NCBI GenBank assembly: GCA_041627475.1
Contig: JBFKQZ010000002.1
Coordinates: 1-39,572 of the forward strand
From: JBFGFG01 sp041627475
Lineage (GTDB): Bacteria; Actinomycetota; Nitriliruptoria; Nitriliruptorales; Nitriliruptoraceae
Direction of reading: 5' to 3'
Length of the DNA stretch: 39,572 bases
Shown: positions 1 to 8,242 of the stretch, one piece after another
Layout: every line of letters starts with the position of its first letter
How positions within the stretch are numbered: position 1 is the first letter of the stretch
Notes under the pieces: model-generated
What the model was told of the DNA's origin: nothing
Database searches by the model: none
What the model saw: only the letters and a program-made list of their open reading frames with translations
Made by a program: the position numbers and the translations under genes

Positions 1-177
1 GACGTCGTCGAGTGCCCCGGTCAGCAGGACGGTCCCGTCCTCGACGGCGGCCGTGACGCGCTCGCTGTCGAGCACGGGCGCCGCTGCACCCGGCGCCGGC
101 AACGCGGCGGTCAACAGGACGAGGACCGACAGGATCGCCGCGATGGCGGAGGTGCGGACACGTGCTGCAGCAGTCAA
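1..177 (-). CDS. Exported protein, N-terminal part (runs off window)
   Basis: Only the first 59 codons are inside the window. Translation from a TTG codon gives a short basic start (residues 1-8), a hydrophobic stretch (about 10-25) and an Ala-Pro-Gly-Ala-Ala region that looks like a signal peptidase I site near residue 33. The mature part starts roughly at APVLDSERV. The TTG is the likely start because an in-frame TGA lies just upstream and no other start is seen close by; the ribosome binding site is weak. The gene lies 100 bases downstream of dnaE on the same strand. Function cannot be assigned from this fragment. Confidence 0.55.
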   Translation of the reverse strand, partial: MTAAARVRTSAIAAILSVLVLLTAALPAPGAAAPVLDSERVTAAVEDGTVLLTGALDDV

Positions 178-277
178 GGTGGGTCCCCGGGCTCAGTTGG
201 TCTCAACAGCCCATCGGCACCACCCTGCGTCAACTGGAGATGACGCTGCGGGGTGGAGGAAAGAGGGTCCGGAAGGA

Positions 278-3200
278 CTAGTCCGCTGCGAAGGAACGCG
301 GCGTGCCGTCGGTGACGGCGTCCGGGCCGAACGCCATCTTCAGCTCACCGAACAGGCCAGGATGCCGCGTCACCCGCAGGTCGTCCCCGAGCTGCCACGT
401 GGTCGCACCCTCCTCCAGGTCCACGGTGAGGTGCACCGGGACGTGACCGCGGTGTTCGGAGAGCACCGTCCGCAGCCGGGCGACCGCCTCCTTCGTGCAC
501 TGCGCCGGCTCGAACTTCACGTGGACCGGCGCGCCGCGCACCTCGGAGAGGTCGGGCTCGGTGACCCGGTTCGCCGTGAACTTCACGGCCTCGTCGCGCT
601 TCTCGATGCGTCCGGTCAGCAGCAGGACCGTGTCCTCCTCGAGCACCTCGTGCGCGACGCGGTAGACGGTCGGCCAGAAGACGACCTCGACGGCACCCGT
701 CAGGTCCTCCAGCGTCGCGGTCAGGTAGGTGTCGCCCTTGCGGGTGAACTTCTTGACGAGGCCGGTCAGCACCCCACCGATCGTGACGGCGTCGCCGTCC
801 TCGCGCTCGCGGAGCCCACTGATCGGCAGGTCGCACTGCTCCTCGAGCAGCCGCTCCGCCCCGAACAGCGGGTGGTCCGAGACGTAGAGCCCGAGCATCT
901 CACGCTCGGCGGCGAGCAGCCGTGACTTGCCGAACTCCTCGATGCCGATCTCGACGCCGTCGTCGAGCTCGACGACGGGCTCGGCGTCACCGAGGCCGTC
1001 GAACAGCGAGTGCTGCCCGGCCTCCTGCGCCTTCTTGACGCTCTGTGCCGCGTCGACGATCGGCTCGTAGGCCCCGAGCAGGCCCTTGCGCGTGTGCCCG
1101 AGCCCGGTGAACGCCCCGGCCAGGGTGAGGTTCTCGATCGTGCGCTTGTTGAGGACCGAGCCGTCGACCTTGGCGCAGAAGTCGCGGAAGTCGGTGAACG
1201 GCCCCTCCTCCTCGCGCGCCCGGATGATCGCGTCGACCACGGCCTCTCCGACGCCACGGACCGCGGTCAGGCCGAAGCGGATGCTCTCGCCGTCCGGTGC
1301 GAAGTCCGCCTCGGACACGTTGACGTCGGGCGGGAGCACCGGGATGTCCATCCGGCGGCACTCGTTGAGGTAGATCGGCTTGTTGTCCTTGTGGTTCTTC
1401 ACGCTGGTGAGCAGCGCCGCCATGTACTCGACCGGGTAGTGCGCCTTGAGCCAGGCGGTCTGGTAGCTCACCACGCCGTACGCGACGGTGTGCGCCTTGT
1501 TGAAGCCGTACTCGGCGAACTTCTCGATCAGGTCCCACAGGTCGCGCATCAGCGCGCCCTCGTACCCGTTCTCCTGGCCGCCCTCGATGAACTGGCCCTT
1601 GAAGGACTCCATCAGCTCGCGCTTCTTCTTGCCGACCGCCTTGCGCAGGCCGTCGGCGTCCGACATGGAGAAACCCGCCATGTCGGTGGCGATGCGCATC
1701 ACCTGCTCCTGGTAGACGATCACCCCGAAGGTGTCGCCCAGGATCGGCTCGAGGTCCGGGTGGTCGAAGGCGGTGTTCTCGAGACCGTTCTTGCGGTCCG
1801 CGTAGGTGATGTGCATGTCCATCGACAGCGGACCCGGCCGGTAGAGCGCCAGCAGGGCCGAGATGTCGTCGAAGCGGGTCGGCTTGAGCTTGCGGACCAG
1901 GGCCTGCATGCCGGTCGAGTCGAGCTGGAAGACACCGAGCGTGTGGCCCGTGGACAGCAGCTCGTAGACGCCCGGGTCGTCCATCTTCCCGAGGAACGTC
2001 GGGTCGTCGAGGCTGACCTCCTCGCCACGGTTGGTGCGGATGTGGCGCTCGGCGTCGGCGATGACCGTGAGGTTGCGCAGCCCGAGGAAGTCCATCTTCA
2101 GCAGGCCGAGCGACTCGCACGCCTTCATCTCGTACTGCGTCACGACCTCGCCGTTGTCGGTGCGCAGCAGCGGCACGGTCTCGACGAGCGGCTTCGCGCC
2201 GATGATGACGGCCGCGGCGTGGATCCCGTGCTGGCGCTTCAGGCCCTCCAGCTTCTCGGCCATGCCGAGCACCTTGCCGTGGACCGGGTCGTCCTTGGCG
2301 TTGCGCAGCTCGGAGGAGAGGTCGTAGGCGGACTGCTTGCCCTCGCGCTCCTCGACCAGCGGCCACTCCTTGCCCTGCGCCGCCGGCGGCATCATCTTGC
2401 ACAGCGCGTCGCCGACCTGGAACGTGTTCTCGACCCCGAGGCCGTCGCTGCCCAGCACGCGCGCGGCGTCACGGATCGCGGACTTCGCCTTGATCGTGCC
2501 GAACGTGATGACCTGCGCGACCTGCTCGCTGCCGTAGCGCTCGGCCGAGTACTGGATCATCTCGGCGCGACGACGGTCGTCGAAGTCCATGTCGATGTCG
2601 GGCATCTCGTTGCGGGCAGGGTTGAGGAACCGCTCGAAGATCAGGCCGTGCTCGATGGGGTCGACGGTCGTGATGCCGGTGCAGTAGGCGACCACGGAGC
2701 CGCCTGCGGACCCGCGACCCGGCCCGACGCGGATGCCGACGTCGCGGGCGTGCCGGCAGAGGTCGGCGACGATGAGGAAGTAGGCGGGGAAGCCCATGTC
2801 CTCGATGACCTGGAGCTCGTAGTCGATGCGCTGGCGCACCTCACCCGGCAGTGGTGACCCGTAGAGGCGGGCGGCGCCGTCGAGCACGTCGTCACGCAGC
2901 TGCTCGGCCTCGGTGCGGCCGCCGGTCGTGGGGAACTTCGGCAGCAGGTCCTGACCGAAGTCGAGCTGGACGTCGCACATCTCGTTGATGTCCAGCGTCG
3001 CCCGCAGCGCGTCCGGGTCCCGGTCACCGAACAGCTGCCACATCTCCTGCGCCGTGCGCAGGTAGTAGTCCGGGCCCGAGAAGCGGAAACGGTTCTCCTG
3101 GCTCAGCTCGGCACCGGTCTGGATGCACAGCAGTGCGTCGTGGGCCTGGGCGTCCTCGGCGTCGGTGTAGTGGCTGTCGTTGGTGATGACCGTGCGCAGC

Positions 3201-3802
3201 CCGAGGTCCTTGGCCAACGAGGCCAGCCGCGGCCAGTTGCGGCGCTGCTCGTCGATGCCGTGGTCCATCTGCTCGACGAAGAAGCGCTCGGGACCGAGGA
3301 TGTCGCGGAAGTCTGCCAGTGCCTGCTTGGCCCCCGCCTCGTCGTCGCGCAGGAGTGCCTGGTTGACCTCACCACCGAGGCAGCCGGACAGCACGATCAG
3401 CCCGTCGCTGTGCTCGGCGAGCAGCTCCTTGTCGATGCGCGGCTTGTACCACATGCCCTCGAGGTAGGCCTTGCTCGAGATGGCCATGAGGTTCTGGTAG
3501 CCGGTGTCGTCCATCGCCAGCGCGGTGAGGTGGTAGTACCGGTCGCCGTTGGGGGTGCGCTGCTGGTCCCGGCGGGAGCCCTCGGCCTGGTACAGCTCGC
3601 AGCCCAGGATCGGGTTCACCCCGGCCTTCCGCGCCGCGTTGTGGAAGTCGACGAGACCGAACAGCACCCCGTGGTCGGTGATCGCCACACCCGGCTGCCC
3701 GTCGTCGGCCACCTTGCTGACCATCGGTCCGAGCTTCGACGCGCCATCGAGCATCGAGTACTCGGTGTGCACGTGCAGGTGGACGAAGGAGTCGTCAGCC
3801 AC
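278..3802 (-). CDS. dnaE: DNA polymerase III alpha subunit
   Basis: Replicative DNA polymerase catalytic subunit (C-family), 1174 residues, the usual length of actinobacterial DnaE1. The PHP domain opens with HLHVHTEYSMLDG (residues 8-20). The palm has PDIDMDFDD (401-409), with the two catalytic aspartates at 402 and 404, and the GPGRGSAGGS motif just before it. A helix-hairpin-helix (AVRGVGEAVVDAI) and an OB-fold (around DAVTIGGVLTGLVKKF) follow near the C-terminus, as in full-length DnaE. The start is GTG with GGGGA upstream. The error-prone paralogue DnaE2 is usually shorter and linked to imuB, which is absent here. It probably has its own promoter in the 140-base gap upstream. Confidence 0.97.
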   Translation of the reverse strand: MADDSFVHLHVHTEYSMLDGASKLGPMVSKVADDGQPGVAITDHGVLFGLVDFHNAARKAGVNPILGCELYQAEGSRRDQQRTPNGDRYYHLTALAMDDTGYQNLMAISSKAYLEGMWYKPRIDKELLAEHSDGLIVLSGCLGGEVNQALLRDDEAGAKQALADFRDILGPERFFVEQMDHGIDEQRRNWPRLASLAKDLGLRTVITNDSHYTDAEDAQAHDALLCIQTGAELSQENRFRFSGPDYYLRTAQEMWQLFGDRDPDALRATLDINEMCDVQLDFGQDLLPKFPTTGGRTEAEQLRDDVLDGAARLYGSPLPGEVRQRIDYELQVIEDMGFPAYFLIVADLCRHARDVGIRVGPGRGSAGGSVVAYCTGITTVDPIEHGLIFERFLNPARNEMPDIDMDFDDRRRAEMIQYSAERYGSEQVAQVITFGTIKAKSAIRDAARVLGSDGLGVENTFQVGDALCKMMPPAAQGKEWPLVEEREGKQSAYDLSSELRNAKDDPVHGKVLGMAEKLEGLKRQHGIHAAAVIIGAKPLVETVPLLRTDNGEVVTQYEMKACESLGLLKMDFLGLRNLTVIADAERHIRTNRGEEVSLDDPTFLGKMDDPGVYELLSTGHTLGVFQLDSTGMQALVRKLKPTRFDDISALLALYRPGPLSMDMHITYADRKNGLENTAFDHPDLEPILGDTFGVIVYQEQVMRIATDMAGFSMSDADGLRKAVGKKKRELMESFKGQFIEGGQENGYEGALMRDLWDLIEKFAEYGFNKAHTVAYGVVSYQTAWLKAHYPVEYMAALLTSVKNHKDNKPIYLNECRRMDIPVLPPDVNVSEADFAPDGESIRFGLTAVRGVGEAVVDAIIRAREEEGPFTDFRDFCAKVDGSVLNKRTIENLTLAGAFTGLGHTRKGLLGAYEPIVDAAQSVKKAQEAGQHSLFDGLGDAEPVVELDDGVEIGIEEFGKSRLLAAEREMLGLYVSDHPLFGAERLLEEQCDLPISGLREREDGDAVTIGGVLTGLVKKFTRKGDTYLTATLEDLTGAVEVVFWPTVYRVAHEVLEEDTVLLLTGRIEKRDEAVKFTANRVTEPDLSEVRGAPVHVKFEPAQCTKEAVARLRTVLSEHRGHVPVHLTVDLEEGATTWQLGDDLRVTRHPGLFGELKMAFGPDAVTDGTPRSFAAD

Positions 3803-3942
3803 GGTGGTTCCCCTGGTCGGGCCCGCTCTGCCAGCGGACCTCGCGTCGAGCCTGCGCGCCGACCCGGGGAAGGTGTGCCGTCACGCATGCCGTGGCCGGA
3901 CCGTAGCGAGTCGCCCCGCCGCGGCCGTGGAGGGCAGGCAGC

Positions 3943-4716
3943 TCAGCCGGTCCGGCCCTGGCTGACCGTCTCGGTGTCGCCGGGGAGGAGCCCTGCGAAG
4001 ACCGACAGCGAGAGGTCGGTGCCCGGTGGCGCCGGGTCCACCAGCCGCACGCCGACGGCCCCGACCAGTGCCTGCAGCGCGGCCAGGTCGCCCCGGACGA
4101 CGACGGCGTGGACCACGCGACCGTCCTCGGCTGCCCCGAGGGCGGCGTCGAGCTCCCCGACCCGGCGCTGATACTCGGCGACGAACTCCTGGTCCTCGAC
4201 GGTGCCGCTCTCCAGCAGCGTCACGGTCTCCTGGCGCTCCGCCCGCAGGTCGTCGACCCGCCCGGCGAGGTCGGCGGCGAGCGCCGCCGACGGGTCCTCG
4301 TCCGCCGCCACGCGGACGATCCGCGTGGTCGCCTGGGGCAGCGGCAGGCGGTGGAGGACGGCGCGTACCTGCACGTCCGCACCGACCAGCGCCACGGCGT
4401 CGGCCGGGGTGAGCACGTCGGTGAACGAGACCACGGCGGTGTCGACGTCGGCCGGCGCGCCGAGGAGCGCCGTCGTGCGGTCGTCGACGTACGCGGCGAC
4501 GTCGGCACCCTGCACCGGTCCGACGACCTGGGCGGAGCGCCCGGGTTCCGGGGACGGCACGGCCGCCTGCTCCTGGTCGGGCGCGGGGTCCCCCCCGGTC
4601 CCGGGTGCGGGCAGTCGTCCTGCGACGGACGTCGCCCCGATGGCCAGCACGACCGTCGCGACGGCCGCGATGAACGGTCGCTGGCCGGCGGTGCGGGCGG
4701 GTGGGGTGCGCGGCAC
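3943..4716 (-). CDS. Membrane-anchored protein of unknown function
   Basis: A 257-residue protein that I do not recognise. Residues 1-14 are basic and polar, about 15-33 form one hydrophobic segment (FIAAVATVVLAIGATSVAG), and a Pro/Glu-rich linker follows to about residue 65. The rest should lie outside the membrane. It contains a charged helical stretch (about residues 140-195, with LRAERQETVTLLESG and VAEYQRRVGELDAALG) likely to form a coiled coil, flanked by two short alpha/beta segments rich in valine, the second (VVHAVVVRGDLAALQALVGAVGVRLVDPAP) resembling the first in pattern. The start is GTG with GAGGGG four bases upstream, and a TACGCT -10-like hexamer lies at 4744-4749. It sits between rluD and dnaE on the same strand. 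Product inferred as a lipid-facing or extracytoplasmic protein only. Confidence 0.7.
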   Translation of the reverse strand: MPRTPPARTAGQRPFIAAVATVVLAIGATSVAGRLPAPGTGGDPAPDQEQAAVPSPEPGRSAQVVGPVQGADVAAYVDDRTTALLGAPADVDTAVVSFTDVLTPADAVALVGADVQVRAVLHRLPLPQATTRIVRVAADEDPSAALAADLAGRVDDLRAERQETVTLLESGTVEDQEFVAEYQRRVGELDAALGAAEDGRVVHAVVVRGDLAALQALVGAVGVRLVDPAPPGTDLSLSVFAGLLPGDTETVSQGRTG

Positions 4717-4761
4717 GGGGCCCCTCGCGGACGACGGGCGCCGAGCGTACGGCGAGACGTC

Positions 4762-5694
4762 TCAGGCGTTCGGCAGCTGCAGGCCGAGCGCGCGGGTGGG
4801 GGCGGCGAGGTCCTCCGGCAGGGGCTCCTGGCAGCGGACCTCCTCCCCCGTCACCGGGTGCTCGAACCCGAGGGTCGCCGCGTGCAGGGCCAGCCGCGGC
4901 ACACCCAGCTCCTCGGCCAGACCCAGCGTATCCCCGTAGCGGTCGTCGCCGAGCACGGGGTGGCCGACCGCCTGCAGGTGGACGCGGATCTGGTGCGTCC
5001 GGCCGGTCTCGAGCCGGCACTCCACCAGGCTCACCCTGCGGTCCACGGTCGTGTCGAGCACCTGCCAGTGCGTGCGGGCGGGCCGGCCACCCTCCACACA
5101 CGCGAACCGCTGGCGGTCGGTCGGGTGCCGGCCGATCGGGGCGTCGACGGTGCCGACGCTGGACGGCAGCTCGCCGCGCACGAGCGCGAGGTAGCGCCGC
5201 TCCACGGTCCGTCGGCGCAACTGGTCCACGAGGCCGTCGCGGGCCACCGTCGTGCTCGCGACGACCAGCAGCCCGGAGGTGTCACGGTCGAGCCGATGCA
5301 CGATGCCGGGCCGGTCGGGTCCCGTCCCGGGTGCCAGCGGCAGGTCCGCGGCGCGCAGGGCGTCCACGAGCGTGTCGCCACGGTGCCCGGCGCCCGGGTG
5401 CACCACGAGTCCCGCGGGCTTGGCGACGACGAAGAGGTGCTCGTCGCGGTACCGGATCGGCGGTGGTGGTGGCGTGGGCCTGCGCTCGGGCTCGGGCGCT
5501 GCCGGGACCACCACGTGCGCACCGGCAGTGAGGCTCGCCGACCGCTTGACCGCGGCCCCGTCGACGGTCGCGTCCACGGCGTCGAGCCACTTCGCCGCGG
5601 CACTCCGTGAGCAGTCGGCGCGACGCGCGAGCACGACGTCGAGCCGCTCTCCGTCCTCCTCGGACGTCGCGGTGAACCTCACCGGCCCGGTCAC
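4762..5694 (-). CDS. rluD: RluA/RluD-family 23S rRNA pseudouridine synthase
   Basis: 310 residues. An N-terminal S4-like RNA-binding domain (about residues 5-70) precedes the pseudouridine synthase domain. The catalytic motif HRLDRDTSG is present, with the nucleophile being the second Asp, and RTHQIRVHL and GDDRYG are the usual family motifs. RluD makes pseudouridines in helix 69 of 23S rRNA; other RluA-family enzymes modify other positions, so the exact target is inferred. The start chosen is GTG at 5694, which overlaps the lspA stop as GTGA; the longer reading upstream runs through lspA in another frame. The lspA-rluD pair is widely conserved in bacteria. Confidence 0.92.
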   Translation of the reverse strand: MTGPVRFTATSEEDGERLDVVLARRADCSRSAAAKWLDAVDATVDGAAVKRSASLTAGAHVVVPAAPEPERRPTPPPPPIRYRDEHLFVVAKPAGLVVHPGAGHRGDTLVDALRAADLPLAPGTGPDRPGIVHRLDRDTSGLLVVASTTVARDGLVDQLRRRTVERRYLALVRGELPSSVGTVDAPIGRHPTDRQRFACVEGGRPARTHWQVLDTTVDRRVSLVECRLETGRTHQIRVHLQAVGHPVLGDDRYGDTLGLAEELGVPRLALHAATLGFEHPVTGEEVRCQEPLPEDLAAPTRALGLQLPNA

Positions 5695-6296
5695 GCCGGG
5701 GCGTCCTCGTCGCGGAACATCACGACCAGCAGCAGCACGAAGCCGACGACGATCGCGACGTCGGCGACGTTGAACCGCGGCAGGGTGCCGATCGCGACGA
5801 AGTCCACGACCTGTCCCGACGGGAAGCCCGGCGGCCGCAGGATGCGGTCGAGACCGTTGCCCCACGCGCCCGAGAGCAGCAGCCCGTACGCGACCCCGCT
5901 GCGCAGGTGGACCGTGCGGGGCAGGTTGCGCACCACGATCACCGTCACGAAGACGGTGACGAGGACGAAGAACCACTCCCCGACGAAGGCACCGACGGCA
6001 TCGCCGAGCAGCCGTCCGATGAGTGCCTCGGGCGCGAACCCGAGGGCGCCGCCGGGGTTGTACGTCAGCTGCCAGCCCCAGTCGTCACCGGCCAGCGGCA
6101 CCCAGTCGGGGACGACCTGCACGAGCCGGTTCGGCACCAGCAGGCGGTCGGCGAGCGACTTGGTCGCCTGGTCGAGCACCAGCGACGCAGCGGCCAGGAG
6201 CAGCGCCGTGTTGACCGGGGTCATGGCGAGCGGGGGGACCCGCACGACGGCCTCCTCGGGGCGACGTGGCGCCTGCAACGGCGGCAGCACGGTCAC
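5691..6296 (-). CDS. lspA: Lipoprotein signal peptidase (signal peptidase II)
   Basis: Membrane aspartyl protease that removes the signal peptide from diacylated prolipoproteins. The start chosen is GTG at 6296, preceded by GAGGA eight bases away, giving 201 residues; an ATG at 6224 (177 residues) would also leave a complete enzyme. Four hydrophobic segments are visible: near TALLLAAASLVLDQATK, EWFFVLVTVFVTVIVV, GVAYGLLLSGAWGN and VADVAIVVGFVLLLVV. The two catalytic aspartates are in VVDF and FNVAD, and the NPGGALGF and GNGLDR family motifs are present. It is cotranscribed with rluD and divergent from the gene at 6395. Confidence 0.95.
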   Translation of the reverse strand: MTVLPPLQAPRRPEEAVVRVPPLAMTPVNTALLLAAASLVLDQATKSLADRLLVPNRLVQVVPDWVPLAGDDWGWQLTYNPGGALGFAPEALIGRLLGDAVGAFVGEWFFVLVTVFVTVIVVRNLPRTVHLRSGVAYGLLLSGAWGNGLDRILRPPGFPSGQVVDFVAIGTLPRFNVADVAIVVGFVLLLVVMFRDEDAPA

Positions 6297-6352
6297 GGCG
6301 CGGGTCCTCGGTGGGCGAGCCGTGACGGTACCGGTCGGCCACCGGGCACCAT

Positions 6353-6378
6353 GGGTGTCGCGACGTGCCACGACACCC
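6353..6378. repeat. Perfect 8-base inverted repeat between divergent genes
   Basis: GGGTGTCG (6353-6360) and CGACACCC (6371-6378) are exact complements separated by ten bases. The repeat lies between lspA (-) and the plus-strand gene starting at 6395, 17 bases before that start. It could be an operator for a dimeric regulator or an RNA hairpin in the 5' leader of the plus gene. No regulator can be named. Confidence 0.4.
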
Positions 6379-6394
6379 ACGCGAGGAGCCACGA

Positions 6395-6982
6395 GTGCGC
6401 ATCAGGTCCCTGCTCACCGCCGCTGCGGCGGCCGTCGGTGCCGCAGCCATCCTGCGGATGCAGCGGGAGGCGAGGAAGGTGCGCGGCGGCAGTCTGCGCG
6501 GCCTGGGGCCTGCCGGGACCAGCGAGGGCGAGGAACCACCGGGCGAGCTGCACCGCCGCGTGCGGACGTGGCAGCCGACCGCTCCGCGGTCCACGGCGGG
6601 GCGAGCCCTCGCGGGTGTCTGGGCGGCGCCGCTCACGGCCCTCGGGTGGGCCGCCGCACTCCTCGGCGGTCGCGTGCCACGCTGGGACGCGGACGTCGAC
6701 GCGTTCGTGGTGCGGTCCGTGCGTGGCCCGTTCCGCTGGTTCCTCGCCCAGCAGGGCGCCACGGCGGCGACGCTCGGGCACGTCGTGGTGACCCGCGCGG
6801 CCGACCCGGACCGGGTCCTGCTGCGCCACGAGTCGCAACACGCCCGCCAGCAGGAGCGTCTCGGCCTGCTGTTCGCCGTCGCCTATCCCCTGGCCGGTGC
6901 GCGCTGGGGGTACCGCGACAACCCGTTCGAGGTCGCAGCCCGCAGCGCCGCGCGGCTCAGCGGGCCTGCAGGACCTTCTTGA
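6395..6982 (+). CDS. Conserved small protein with an HESQH motif
   Basis: 195 residues from a GTG preceded by GAGGAG six bases upstream, a strong ribosome binding site. The N-terminus is hydrophobic and alanine-rich (LLTAAAAAVGAAAIL), possibly a membrane anchor, and a second apolar stretch (VWAAPLTALGWAAALLGG) lies mid-protein. The C-terminal half reads HVVVTRA, RHESQHARQQERLG, then AYPLAG and YRDNPFEVAAR. This resembles a family of bacterial hypothetical proteins with a His-Glu-x-x-His pattern followed by a downstream NPFE motif, suggestive of a metal site, but I cannot assign an enzyme activity. Its last 26 bases overlap the end of the gene on the opposite strand (6957-8159). Confidence 0.72.
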   Translation: MRIRSLLTAAAAAVGAAAILRMQREARKVRGGSLRGLGPAGTSEGEEPPGELHRRVRTWQPTAPRSTAGRALAGVWAAPLTALGWAAALLGGRVPRWDADVDAFVVRSVRGPFRWFLAQQGATAATLGHVVVTRAADPDRVLLRHESQHARQQERLGLLFAVAYPLAGARWGYRDNPFEVAARSAARLSGPAGPS

Positions 6983-8159
6983 TCTCGGTCGCCACCGCCG
7001 TGCCGACGCCCTTGACCTCGGCGAGGTCCTCGACGCTGGCCTCGGCCATCTGCTCGAGGGACCCGAACTTCTTCAGCAGGGCGTCCTGCTTCGCCGGACC
7101 GACGCCCTTGATCTCCGACAGGACGGCCCGGGCGCGCTTGCCCCGCGTGCCCGAACGGTTGCTGGCGGGCTTCGTCGCCTCGGTCGCAGCCTGCGGCGCA
7201 TCGGTTGCTGCGGGCGCGTCGCCCGTGGCCCGCACGACGCGACGCACGGTGCGCGACTCACCGTCGGCGGCGCGGCGCACGACCCGTGTCGGCTGCGTGC
7301 CGCCCGCCTGACGAACGACCCGCCGTGTCGTCCCGCTGGGACCGGCCGAACGGCGCACGACGGTGCGGGTGCCCTCGCCGCTGGGCGCGACGCGGCGCAC
7401 GACCTTGCGCGTGCCACCGGGACCAGCCGCGGTGCGGCGCACCACGCGACGCGTGGTCGTCCCGCTGGCGGCCGCGGGCGCGGGCGCCTCCGCCGCCGAC
7501 GCGTCGGTGTCGGACTCGGGGTCGGGGGTGGCAGGAGCCTCGTCGGCCGCCGCTGCGGCAGTGGCCGGTGCGCCGGTCGCGACGATCCGTCGCTGCGGCG
7601 CTGCGGGTGCCTCGGCCCCCTCCTCGGTGTCCTCGGGCGCCGTCGCCGCAGGCACATCTGCCTTCCGGACGACGCGGCGCGGTGCGACCCGACGCGGTGC
7701 GGGTGCAGCTGCAGGCACCTCGGCCTCGTCCGTCCCGTCCGCCTCGTCCGCGACCTCCACCTCGGCGGCCTCGTCCTCGTCGGCCGCCTCGGGCTCGGGC
7801 GTCGGGGCCGGCGGCGCCGGCCGCTCACCCGGCACGATCGTGACGGTCGGCTCGTCCGGCGAGGCGTCGGCGTCGGTCTCCGTCTCCTCGCGCACCATCG
7901 TGGCGGTCCCGCCGCCCATCGCGCTCGCGGTCTGGCTGCGGGGCGCGGAGCGTGCGGCGTCGCCGGCGAGTGGTTCGGGCCGTGCCGCCCCCTCGCCCTG
8001 ACCGCGACGACGGGCGGCGTAGCTGACCCCCAGGACCACGAACGTGGCCAGGCACGCGCCGATCGAGATCCAGATGTACTGGGTGCCAGCATCGAAGAAC
8101 GTGCCGATGATGAGCATCACCGTTGCAACGATGACGAGCACGAAGGCGACGAGGATCAC
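6957..8159 (-). CDS. Membrane-anchored protein with basic TRxVVRR repeats and C-terminal (HhH)2 domain
   Basis: 400 residues, start GTG with AAGGG six bases upstream. Residues 1-20 and about 29-47 are two hydrophobic segments. A long disordered, acidic, Ala/Pro-rich linker follows (about 60-230). Residues 236-310 hold a tandem basic repeat with core TRxVVRR; the threonines are at 236, 250, 264 and 278, exactly 14 residues apart, with two more degenerate copies. Related RRVAPRRVVRK lies at 156-166. Residues 343-400 form two helix-hairpin-helix motifs (IKGVGPAKQDALL and VKGVGTAVATEI), close in pattern to the (HhH)2 domain at the end of UvrC, but no nuclease domain is present. This architecture implies a membrane protein with a cytoplasmic DNA- or RNA-binding tail. 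It lies 83 bases downstream of divIVA with its own promoter-like sequence. Function unknown; DNA tethering is my inference. Confidence 0.8.
   Translation of the reverse strand: MILVAFVLVIVATVMLIIGTFFDAGTQYIWISIGACLATFVVLGVSYAARRRGQGEGAARPEPLAGDAARSAPRSQTASAMGGGTATMVREETETDADASPDEPTVTIVPGERPAPPAPTPEPEAADEDEAAEVEVADEADGTDEAEVPAAAPAPRRVAPRRVVRKADVPAATAPEDTEEGAEAPAAPQRRIVATGAPATAAAAADEAPATPDPESDTDASAAEAPAPAAASGTTTRRVVRRTAAGPGGTRKVVRRVAPSGEGTRTVVRRSAGPSGTTRRVVRQAGGTQPTRVVRRAADGESRTVRRVVRATGDAPAATDAPQAATEATKPASNRSGTRGKRARAVLSEIKGVGPAKQDALLKKFGSLEQMAEASVEDLAEVKGVGTAVATEIKKVLQAR
7230..7454 (-). repeat. Tandem repeat coding for basic 14-residue units (42-base period)
   Basis: Six copies of a TRxVVRR-type unit within the HhH protein gene. 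The first four are in exact 42-base register; the last two are shortened or reordered (TRVVRR, RTVRRVVR). Spacer residues are Gly/Ala/Pro/Ser-rich. The DNA copies differ at synonymous positions, so the unit is kept by protein-level constraint or is an old expansion. Confidence 0.8.
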
Positions 8160-8197
8160 GTCACGCCCTTTGCGGGTCGGTGGCCGGATGGTCCGCG

Positions 8198-8225
8198 AGA
8201 CTACTCACCGCGCACACGGTGTCAC
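8198..8225 (-). promoter_or_regulatory. Promoter-like sequence for the HhH membrane protein
   Basis: On the minus strand GTGACA (8225-8220) and TAGTCT (8203-8198) are separated by 16 bases, five of six and a TAnnnT match to the housekeeping -35 and -10. The gene starts about 32 bases after the predicted start site. This would allow expression apart from the upstream division genes. Confidence 0.45.
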
Positions 8226-8242
8226 GGCTGTGGCGCGCCACG

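Noticed and set aside
1010..2857. Long plus-strand reading frame antisense to dnaE
   Set aside because: Its protein is Arg/Leu/Val-rich with no family motif, and the minus strand encodes a complete, well-conserved dnaE; long antisense frames are expected in GC-rich DNA.
4754..4763. Palindrome GAGACGTCTC at the end of rluD
   Set aside because: Ten bases including codons of rluD and no clear promoter around it; likely chance.
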